This document shows positions 55,140 to 64,000 of a stretch of 64,000 nucleotides of DNA, in pieces. The stretch spans positions 120,724 through 184,723 of the forward strand of contig NMRA01000114.1 of NCBI GenBank assembly GCA_002633005.1, read 5' to 3'. The first letter of the stretch is position 1. Each line of letters starts with the position of its first letter. The position numbers and the translations under genes were made by a program. This DNA comes from Phoronis australis. Its lineage: Eukaryota; Phoronida; Phoronidae. The notes beneath the pieces were generated by a model. That model had not been told where the DNA came from and made no database searches. It saw nothing but the letters and a program-made list of their open reading frames with translations.

Positions 55140-56930
55140 GTATATGTGACGTATTCAATTGTGATATACGGGAAAGTAGAGCCAATCTGTATATCGTGGT
55201 AGAAGCCGTATTCAACGGTAGAACCTGTATTTCACGGTTGGTGTGCAGTCTGCTGGTGGAGTAAATTCACGTGCACAACCCCAATTTTTATTGTGCTCTA
55301 TCATTTCGGTTACCTAAATCATTAATTCAAGGCATTGTTACTGCTCTAAAAACAGAAAACATTTAACGATGAAAATTGTGACGCACGGAGATCAGGCGGC
55401 TTTTATAGGGCCTCGCTGAAGTTTCAATCTGAGTATCACATATGTAAATATATCAAACTGAGTAACGTCACCGGCTAGTAAAATTTGCCAAACTCTAATT
55501 CAAATTCAACGTTTCGTTATGGATGCATACAATATATCTATCCTGGAATCTAAGGTCTTTACAGGAAATCAAGACCTAATAATGAGTATGTGTTTTTACT
55601 GAAGCAATCGTCTGCTCGCAGCGTTCAACTCACAGTCGCCGGCCGTGGGGTAAAACGTTTGCTTTGCGATAGTCCTTACCTCAAGTTCTGCATATCAGCA
55701 CAATTTCTGCTGTTATTTTCCAATGCTGTGATCAACACGAGGAAATGCTTCTATTGCTATGTACAGTCCAGAAGCTAAGACATGAAAATAGACCAAGAAA
55801 ACTAAGAAATTCATCGAAACTGACAACAAGTTGCTGCAGACTCAGTTCGGGGAATGTTTCAAACGTTATATTCCCGGACGGATTTTTTTAAGTTTCCGAC
55901 AAACTTTTGATATAATTGAATGGTTCAATGCTTTAACTTGTATACTTCACAATCGAAACATTCCGATGAATTTATTACGAAATAAAATTTTACTGATTAT
56001 TCAACACTTTCACAGATTGTCTTGTAGCTTAACCTGTTTTGGTACCGTATTGCCATACCTGTGACGTCATGTAGAAACAAGCCGTATCACACTCCAGCAA
56101 AGTATTGCCACGGTGGTTCAAATCTCTCTGGGACATTCCTAGATGAAATGAATTCTTGATAGGATATGACAATAGTATTCCTATGCATGTGTGATAACCT
56201 ATACATGTACGCTACTCTCGGTACGTTTTGTATATACATTTAAGTTCGAGTCCACGAGACCACCAGTCGTTAAATTAATAATCTTTTGACATTGTTTTTG
56301 TGATGCAAATGGTTTGTTATTAGAATGTCTTGAATAAAGAGTGTCGTGAGTGAATGAACACCAACATTTAGAGTTTCTACTGCATAACCCCCTAAAACAG
56401 TTATGAACCAGTGTTTTTTCAAATGTGATATGTCATCTGCAAAGTAAGAGAATGAAACCTAAATGCATGAAAAAGCATGGTTATTTTAACAAATAGTATA
56501 AAAGTGTCAGACAACCTGCTAGATATGCATTTAAACATATCAATATGTACTAAAACGAACCACCTTAAGATGCCTGGGATTGTCAGGGCAGCAAATAAAA
56601 GCATTTCATTCGGTCTTTAACAAAAATTAACTCCGAAACTAAAAGAGGCAATCCAGATCCTCTAAAGGATACAAATGTCTGTACAAAAGTACATATGTAG
56701 AATAAATGTACGTAAATAAAACAACAAGAATGGATCACTGAAATTCTCGGATGTAATAACATCCTTGACAATTGTCATCAAGTGATTCATTTTCTTGTTT
56801 TATTTGCGTATATTTAGTCAGTCTTTGATGTTGTTGACCTTTTGAAATTGTGCAGTTTGCACATGAGATCATATTTTATGAATATTTCATAACACGTGAA
56901 ATTACGAACGTGTAACTACGAACGAAAACT
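55140..56930. other. Spacer with no recognisable gene
   Basis: AT-rich, with no splice-supported exon. Short frames at 55590-55778 and 56419-56604 have no recognisable domain. Confidence 0.4.
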
Positions 56931-56939
56931 ATGAGTGCA

Positions 56940-57345
56940 AAATTACGAGTGTGCAACTGCTTCAGAGCTCAAGTACCCAACAAACCAATTTCTCATTAGA
57001 TATAATGATTTCGGTGGTAAAATACACTGTACAAGCGAAGTCTCGGTCGTAATTACGCGCGATACTTTCACCCGTTCGGCCTGCGATATTATTGTGGACC
57101 ACATTACATTCGAATTTGAGCTCCTTTCTTTGCCTACAACCGTTACGGCATCCTGACGTCTGGTATTGAGAATTTCGTCTTATCTCAAGAACGTAGAGCT
57201 GAGAGCCTCCTTATTAAGCTGTGTCAAAGGCCATACTGAGAAATCTACAGTCTGTGTCGACGTTTGCAAAATATCAAAGGTCCACCGTTACAGAAATTCT
57301 AACTCCCCCTCGCAATGCTGGCTACGAGTTTGTAATAGTATTTCT
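56940..57345 (+). repeat. Dispersed repeat R1, copy 3 (longest)
   Basis: It contains both the AGCTCAAGTACCCAACAAACC...ATATAATGATTTCGGT part (reverse of 6245-6320) and the CATTACATTCGAATTTGAG...AAAATATCAAAGGTCCACC part shared with 1225-1420 and 3240-3515. It shows that these are pieces of one family. Confidence 0.75.
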
Positions 57346-57349
57346 CTAG

Positions 57350-59070
57350 AAGATCGTTACTAGGGGTTGTTGATAAAGAATACGCACATGTCGAACAGAC
57401 TGTTAGGACTACGATTTATGATGACCGTGCACATGTCGAATGGGAATACTTAAAAATTAGTCACTCGCAATCATAAACAAAGATTTTAGAGTTGTTTTGG
57501 GTTCAAGTTTAACTCCTTAATCGCTGTGGGTACCTCTAAAATGAACAAAAATACACCTTACAACCAATGCCCCATCTCGTGAGCATGCCTGTGGAAATTG
57601 CTTATAGCATTCTGTTTTGATAAAAAAATTCATCGGTTTCTGACTTACGTGCTTATGTATCTTCGAAAGTTGACAAATTTATAGATTTTTTTGACAATTA
57701 GAAGCTAATTTTGTAAGAATTAATGATGCTTCACTGAATTTAATTGCAGGCGGAAGCTGGAAAAATCTCTATAATCCGGTCTCCAAATAATCAATTACAC
57801 GTCTTTTGCTTATATCTAAAATAACTCTCAAAGACATAAACGAATTTCGACACTTCCCAAAAATACGCTTCCAATTCAAATGACAATAGTTGCATAGCTT
57901 TTAGGCTTAGGTACAACATTTGTCGTTTAAACTCACAAAAGGTGGTCAAAAAGGAATAAAGTCATTAAATCGAGGTAAAAGCATTGCTCATGGAATTGAT
58001 TTTAGGTTTCTGATTTAATTCCTTATGTAATCTTCGAAGATCGAATTATTGATAGATGATTTTTGACAATTAGAAGGTAATATTGTAAAAAATTACATTG
58101 CTTTACTAAACTTAGTAACAGGCTGACACTATTATCAGGTCCCTAAAATAGCAAACTATACTTAACGGTTTTTGTAAATCTGAAATAAATCTCATGGACA
58201 TTGATGAATGTCGGATAGATCTACAAGTGTCTCAAAATGTTCTCACGTATCAAATGACATTGAATTGTTAACTGACTAAGGAATTAGATTAGTGGTTTAA
58301 ACTGTAGATTTAAAAAGAAATTTAAGTCATTCAATAAATAACTCATTCCTCATTAACTTGGAAAGGTTTTCTTTGCGCTTCCTTAATGTTTTTAGTTTCT
58401 AGAAGTGTTGCACAATGAATTGTTGTTCTCCAAACTGCAATTTTCATGCTTACTACACAGACAGAGCACGTCATGACTGTCGCACTGGCGTTACAAATAA
58501 GGTGCAATCATGCAATAGGCCTGCGCAGAATCTCAGCCTTCCACGTCAACTGAATTTTAACTTCAAGCGTTAAGTGTGTACATTTTTGGGAAGCACTCTG
58601 TATCATTTTCTCCAGCCACCAGAAACTGGACTACCACCCATTTTTCAACAACGGATTTTAAAACAGCCCCAAAGGCATTATACCAGGGACATCATCTTTT
58701 ACAAAAAATCCTTCAACGAGTGATCATAATAAAATGAACTTTTCCCGAAACTGGATCATAATCAGACGAATTTTGACTTCAGACCCAGCGCAGACGGATA
58801 GGTACGTACGAGCTAAGCTGCCAGTCTCAAGTGAATCATAGCTGAGCTGACAAGCGACTAGCTTTATTTCATCGAATTTCATTTTTTTTACATTTACATC
58901 TCAGCTGCAGTTACTTGAAGCAACTCCCAGCTACTCGTCCATAAGCTTGCCCTAGGCCCATTCTTTCTCTCCGTGAAACCTTGTTCGTTCACGGTTACAT
59001 AAATCCTGATGGCTGCATCCTTGGGATTGCACCTCACCAATGGCGGATTCGGTACAAATATGGAGGCATC
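57350..59070 (+). repeat. 1.7-kb repeat, copy A
   Basis: It aligns in order with 60230-61880. Landmarks are TTTGACAATTAGAAGCTAAT, TTTTTGGGAAGCACTCTGTATC, CCAGCCACCAGAAACTGGAC and AAATCCTGATGGCTGCATC. The TTTGACAATTAGAAG block occurs twice inside (57690 and 58062), so the unit has an internal tandem. No coding frame is conserved between copies. Confidence 0.8.
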
Positions 59071-59074
59071 CAGA

Positions 59075-60225
59075 AAGCGAGGAGGATTAGGGGACAGAAG
59101 TGATAGGAAAGGGGCGTCAGATGGCACAGTCGAATTGATTTGTACCCCTAATAATTGTTTGCCTTCGTACGGACCGTAGGAAGCGGAGGACAGAGGTGCA
59201 CGTGCCCATCCCCAAAATCTGGCTTAAGCTGGGTTGCAACCGACATAGGAGTGGGAGAGGTGACAGTCTAGGAAAGAAAGACTGCTAATAAGGAGAAGAC
59301 GGGAAATTCAAGGGAAAATTTGACAACTCAGTATCAGTGCATAGTTTACCCTTTGAGGAGACTGGCCAAGATATTGGTGTTGGGCTGGGTCTCCGTTTCT
59401 TCAGTATAGGTCCACTAAACACACCTGAAAACGCGCACCTAATCATTCATACATATATTTCGAAATTTCGAGAAAATTGTAAATTCAATAAGACAATTTT
59501 GAGAATGCAAACTATATTTTTCCAAAGGCCCCTCTCTGGCAAAGGATGACAGTGACAATTGTAGCAGTATTTTTTTCTCAAAATTGTATATTACTTGAGA
59601 AAAATTATTGACCTGACACATAACATCAATTGCTGCGCGCTCTCTGATCTATGAAAATATTTATCTTTTCGCATATAGGGGCCCAGCCTACAAAGGGGGC
59701 CACTGATGACATACAAGTGGCCACCCGTTTCGTCTTTTTATTGATAAATTCTGAAAGAGCGGCTCACGGAGAGAGGGCCTAATGTTGGAATCAGTTTCCG
59801 TCTTTCATGTTGAGTAACTTCACTTCTTGCGGCGCCACACGGCGATGCAATGAGCTATTACATGTTTAGCCTTCTATCTTAATGTGTCCGACCACGGACG
59901 GGACCCTATCTCGGTGATTCGGTTGGGGCAATTGTCCCTTTGTCTCTCAATACATGTGAATTTTACAATGCCAAGTACTCACGAGGGGAAGCTGAGATTC
60001 CAAATTTATCAAAAAACAAAACATTCATTCACGGCACAGCAGTATTAATACATTCGACTCAAACAACCAAAAGTGTGAAAATACAATGGCAAGTGGCCGC
60101 CATCTTAAAGGTAGAATTTTTAAGTAAATGAAGACCAATACATGTAAATTACACTAAAGGATTTTTTCCGATTGGTTGTTTACCAGATATAAAATATTAC
60201 TTTATCCCAAAGTATCACAAGTACA
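59075..60225. other. Spacer between the two 1.7-kb repeats
   Basis: No exon or element ends were found. TACATGTA occurs at 60139-60146. Confidence 0.4.
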
Positions 60226-60229
60226 ATAT

Positions 60230-61960
60230 TTCTTTTGAAGATCGTTACTTACGTGTCGGAGTTGTTTGTAAAGAATTCGCACAGGTCGAAAAGATAGCCG
60301 GGGCAACGATTTGTGATGATCTTTACCTTTCGTATGGGGGTACTCAAAGTGCTTGCAAACATATACAACGTTTACAGCGTTTTTAGAGTTCATCTTTAAT
60401 TCGTGAATTGTTATAGGTACCTCTGAAATGAGCAACAATTCACCTACATACGAATATCCCTTTTCCCATGTTTCTCCGGTTACCTGCGTCAAAAATCTGA
60501 GAGCAATCCCGCGGAACTTCCTTACAACATTCCGTTTTCATCCACAAATTTGTTGGTTTAGATGTTTATGTATCTACGAAAGTTAACAGCTTCGTAGAAT
60601 AGTTTGACAATTAGTAGCTAATCTTGTAAGAATTGGTGATGTTTCAGAGAACTTAAGGGGAACTTGAATAAGTCGATCCCTGAATAGTATTATACCGTAA
60701 ACGTTCGGGTTAACGCCCATGCTCAGTTAACCGCCCACCCCCTACTTTAGGTGGATTTTCGATTTAACCGCCCACTGCTCGGTTAACTGCCCTCCCCCGA
60801 TTTTTCTGATTCGCCAATTTAACCGCCCAGGGCGTTAACCTGAACGATTACGGTAGTACAATTAGACGATTTTTGTCTATCTAAAACAAGTCTCAAGGAC
60901 TTTGGTGAAATTCGGACAGTTCCCAAAATATACTCACAATTCAAATGACAATGAAGTCATTGCTTTTTGACTTGGGTACGAGATTTGTCGTTATAACTCA
61001 CAAACAGAAAGTCAAAGAGCAATGCAGTCCTTAAATCAATGTAAACGCACTGTTCATGGAATCCATTTTTGGTTTAAGATTTACATGTTTATATATCTAC
61101 GAGAATCAAATGATTGAGAGATGATTTTTGACAATTAGAAGCTAATCTTGTAAGAAATTACGATGCTTCTATGAACTTAGTTGCAGGCTGACATTGGGAA
61201 AATTCGATATATCATCAGATCCCAAATATCAAAGTATACAAAGAATTTAACCCATAATTCAAATGGAAATAGATTGTTAAATGACTTAGGAACTAGATTA
61301 GTAGTTTAAAATCACAAAACGTAGGTCGAAAAGGAAGTTTTTAAAAGACCTTAAATAAGTAAATTAAAATCCACTGTTCATTAACTTTATGTTGTTAGCT
61401 TCCAGTAGTATTGCTTGCATTTCCCTTGCATACTACACAGACGGAGCAGGTGATGACTGGCGCGCCCAAGGTTAAAATACGGTTCAACAATGTAGTGGGC
61501 CCGAGCAGAATCTTCTTGATCCCAGGAACTCAATTTGAACTCTAGGCTTTGAAGTGTGTATATTTTTGGGACACACTCTGTATCATATTCCCCAGCCACC
61601 AGAAACTGGACTACGGGCCATGTATCAAGAAGGGATTTGGAAACAGCCCCAAAGGGACCTCACTTTTATTAAAAAAAAACATTCAAAGAATGACCACAAA
61701 AATATAAACTTTCCTCGAAACTGGATCGTAATAAAACAAATCTTGACCTCAGAGGAAGCTCCCAACTACTCGTCAGTGCGCTGGCCCCCAGTCCATTCTT
61801 TAACTCTTTGTGAAACCTTGTTGGTTCTCGGTTTCTCAAATCCTGATGGCTGCATTCTCGGGACTGCACCCCCGCCTATGGCGGCATTCAGAGAATGGAG
61901 GAAGGGCGTTTGGAGGGCTGAGGTGGTGGTGATAGGAAAGGGGTAGTCAAAGTTTGAAAA
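60230..61960 (+). repeat. 1.7-kb repeat, copy B
   Basis: Same strand and order as copy A. It again holds two TTTGACAATTAG blocks (about 60603 and 61127). Near 61565 it reads TTTTTGGGACACACTCTGTAT, which resembles a mariner-type terminal repeat and may mark a true element end within the unit. It is interrupted by the MITE at 60693-60855, which copy A lacks. Confidence 0.8.
60693..60855. mobile_element. 163-bp TA-type MITE
   Basis: The ends TACCGTAAACGTTCGGGTTA and its inverted partner ending GAACGATTACGGTA match over 26 bases with two differences. TA at each outer end fits a Tc1/mariner-type target. The interior repeats TTAACCGCCCA four times. The corresponding place in copy A of the 1.7-kb repeat (near 57770) lacks the insertion. 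Confidence 0.88.
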
Positions 61961-62432
61961 CAGTCCTGCATGTCATTAATGTTCAACAAATTTTTGATAC
62001 CGTCTATCCAACCATTTCTACAAGGAGCAGAGTACTCCTATGGAATTTACTGTCATTAAAAATCTTCGCAACTACTCCGTTTTTCAACTGGAATTGCATC
62101 AGAGCCAAACTATTACAAAACCCTTACCAGAAACAAAATTTAATAATTTAAAGGAGAATGCCAACCAAAAAAACAACCTATTTTGTATCAATTTAGATCT
62201 AGTAGTTCTACTCCATAACGGCACGTTCGGTTGCGTTACCTAACACCTGACGGCAGACGGAGGTGTTGAAATTGTCCAATGACGTAGTTGGTTTCACACG
62301 CAGCCTGTTCAGCAGTTCAAAACACGGGTCAATGGTGTCAGTTTATCGCGTGAATTCTTTGTTTAACACCAATAAATCATCAAACGTCGATGTAAAACCT
62401 TTAAAAATACACCGAGTTCTTATAAAAACGAG

Positions 62433-62621
62433 TTGTTTTATTTTCCTGTTACGGATTTACTGGTATTTGGACACACTGTAGCCTACAAATTTCGGCAGAC
62501 CAATTTACCAAGGTCCGCAGCAGGAGTTTGGGGTATGTTCGGAGATAAATTCAAATTATTCTTCCGTGAAATACAGACAGGAGAATCTAGATCTGTGTTG
62601 TTTATACTTGTGATTTTTTAA
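62433..62621 (+). other. Open frame shared with THAP element copy 1
   Basis: Counterpart of the frame at 10060-10302. It shares FGHTVAY, NLPRS, FGDKF, EIQTGE and the stop position. No domain recognised. Confidence 0.3.
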
Positions 62622-63390
62622 GCTCTAAACACACAAAACCCTTGCTCTCCCGGCCAGTAGCTCGGAACCCGAACAGGCCCGGCGTCGCTGCCGGACTGAC
62701 TCGTTGGTCGGCCAGTGGCTCGGAACCCGATCAGTCCCGTCGCGGCCGCCGGGACTGGCACGAACATAAACCAGCTTGAGTTGGAAACTAAACCTTCAGT
62801 CACGAAAAGACTAAAATAATGAGCCAAAGAAATAATGTACACGTAATTATTGATGTGAAATAGCCACGAAACTGAACATCTACTGACTTGTCGGGGGCCG
62901 CGAAGTCGGGTTCCCCTTCCACAGACCGTCATGGCAAAGGTTGTACAGTAACAATGATTTTGAATAATGTATTTGTATTTCAAAATAAAGATTCCCCTAA
63001 CATGTGACCATAGCATATAAAATCGAGTACTTGTTTCACAACAGCTTTCTGTCAGCGAACACTGAATTAGCATGCGCTCACACGGCCTCGTTGCCCGGTC
63101 AATTACGTTTATTGCCGGCATCAAAAGCCGATAACCCATTGGTTTATTCATTGCTGCTCAACATTTGCACTCACGAATACTGCAAAGGCATTACAAATTG
63201 TATCTAATGAGACAGACTTTATTTCAGTTTTATGTAAGCATTGGTTAAGATGAGAAAAATTCATTTTGAAACATAACGCAGAATAATAAATGTCTACATG
63301 GCAACTCACCCGGCGCCAATCCCGACTTCGTTAGTCAAGAGCTCATCCGACGAAGACTTAACGGGTCGGATCGTTAGGTTTCACAGGCTA

Positions 63391-63693
63391 TCAATTCCAA
63401 CCGGAATACACTGTTCGAAAAATACTAGAATGGCGCCGTGAACATCCATAGGAAACGGAACGTATGGATAGTTCTTTGGTAAGCCGGAATTTGTCAGATA
63501 AATCACTGTCGGCGAAATGCCGGTCACAGACACGGAGATGTTTCACGGTCCCATACTTGCTATTAACAGCGTACGTTTCATTCTTCACCACCGCGAGCCG
63601 TTTCCTAAGCATTTCGGGCTCTCGAGGAAATCGAAGAAATGATATACCCGCTTTCTTCGCAGCTTCGTAGTTCGGACAAGCGGGAACGATGCA
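63391..63693 (-). pseudogene. THAP-domain relic, copy 2
   Basis: On the minus strand from 63693 the frame reads CIVPACPNYEAAKKAGISFL, giving the C-x4-C pair. Then comes RFPREPEMLRKRLAVVKN, where the near-invariant THAP Trp is replaced by Arg, then VCDRHFADSD, giving the C-x2-H pair. All four zinc ligands are present, unlike in copy 1. An in-frame TAG stands just before the first Cys, at the place where copy 1 has its Met codon, so no start codon remains in position. It would be a DNA-binding module if expressed. Confidence 0.78.
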
Positions 63694-63876
63694 CCGCTAT
63701 ATAGCGGCATTCACTCTGCAGACGAACCATTGACGTCGCTACGTCGTTTCTCACCTTCCTCACAGGTTAACGCGACACCTCTTGGCAAAGTGAGGTCGAC
63801 CGTATAAGAGGCAATGTGGATATAGGCCGATTAAGACGGTAAAAAAGACTAATTAAATCTGGTGGCATTCTCCTTT

Positions 63877-64000
63877 AATTCATAAGAATTATCATTAAAA
63901 ATACGTTTTGTTGTCAAAACCAAGAGTGCTATCAAAATGCTATAAATAACAGCGTACGCAACCTAAAAAGGATATGAAATAGAGAGGTTATATGAATAAC
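63877..64000. other. Flank of the second THAP element
   Basis: Short AT-rich flank in which nothing is recognised. Confidence 0.4.

Larger units (their letters stand above)
62150..63876. mobile_element. THAP-carrying inverted-repeat element, copy 2
   Basis: It begins AAAGGAGAATGCCAACC and ends GGTGGCATTCTCCTTT. It is collinear with copy 1 (9833-11482) throughout, including the duplicated GGCCAGTRGCTCGGAACCCG block (62652-62745). A clear target duplication is not visible. The 177-codon minus-strand frame at 62618-63151 has no counterpart in copy 1 and no recognisable domain, so I take it as chance. Confidence 0.78.

Noticed and set aside
62618-63151. 177-codon minus-strand open frame as a gene
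   Set aside because: It lies within the THAP element, covers the GC-rich duplicated block, is not open in the collinear copy 1, and has no recognisable domain.
1-64000. CRISPR arrays or bacterial operons
   Set aside because: Splice-dependent genes, LINEs, SINEs and MITEs show this is animal nuclear DNA. No regularly spaced identical repeats with unique spacers were seen.

Overview
The window is animal nuclear DNA. Genes are sparse and have introns with GT/AG splice signals. Most of the sequence is remnants of many transposon families, tRNA-derived SINE heads, MITEs and AT-rich spacer, and there are assembly gaps (170 Ns at 11945-12114 and single Ns at 2062, 25047 and about 44974). The octamer TACATGTA occurs at least 15 times in 64 kb. 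This, the Helentron-like element with about 158-bp tandem units, the invertebrate-type defensin and the gap flanked by two slightly different copies of one sequence fit a highly heterozygous marine invertebrate such as a mollusc, hemichordate or lancelet. I cannot name the species.

Two genes are well supported. (1) A riboflavin-transporter-like (SLC52 family) gene lies on the + strand, with exon 13246-14517 spliced in phase 0 to exon 19344-19541, giving 489 codons. The second exon carries the C-terminal membrane segments that the first lacks. (2) A small secreted defensin-like (CS-alpha-beta) gene lies on the - strand. A signal-peptide exon (46141-46222) is spliced in phase 1 to a cysteine-rich exon (44596-44720), giving 68 codons. 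The second exon is too short to be found by ORF length. A third, weaker candidate is a short mitochondrial-targeted protein (41778-41840 joined to 43497-43607) behind an ETS-type promoter site. It sits inside a 3-kb structure bounded by inverted repeats and CTTAAG-rich arrays.

Layout. 0-6.3 kb: dispersed repeats and a mariner-type transposase remnant (- strand, 5158-5840) with two catalytic Asp positions substituted. 6.47-7.48 kb: a non-autonomous element with a 7-bp target duplication. 7.5-9.6 kb: a decayed cysteine-rich-tailed transposon ORF (- strand). 9.83-11.48 kb: a terminal-inverted-repeat element carrying a THAP domain, with its right end duplicated across the assembly gap. 13.2-19.5 kb: the SLC52-like gene, whose 4.8-kb intron is full of small repeats and a strong hairpin. 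20.4-23.6 kb: a complete 3.2-kb TA-flanked transposon of the cysteine-rich-tail family. 24-28.5 kb: AT-rich and GC-rich low-complexity sequence with an array of short palindromes. 28.5-38.3 kb: a composite block with matching inverted ends, two direct repeats (each interrupted by a different younger insertion), an L1-like LINE remnant, a LINE endonuclease fragment and part of a third cysteine-rich-tail transposon. 40.7-43.7 kb: the CTTAAG arrays around the mitochondrial-protein candidate. 44.6-46.2 kb: the defensin-like gene. 48-57 kb: MITEs, SINEs, a TA microsatellite, a CGACC/GGTCG palindrome cluster and a 118-codon ORF whose tail is a hairpin MITE. 57.3-62 kb: two diverged direct copies of a 1.7-kb repeat. 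62.15-63.88 kb: a second THAP element.

No operon-like or cooperative gene system is visible. The two supported genes look independent (vitamin uptake and innate immunity), and the rest records successive rounds of transposition.
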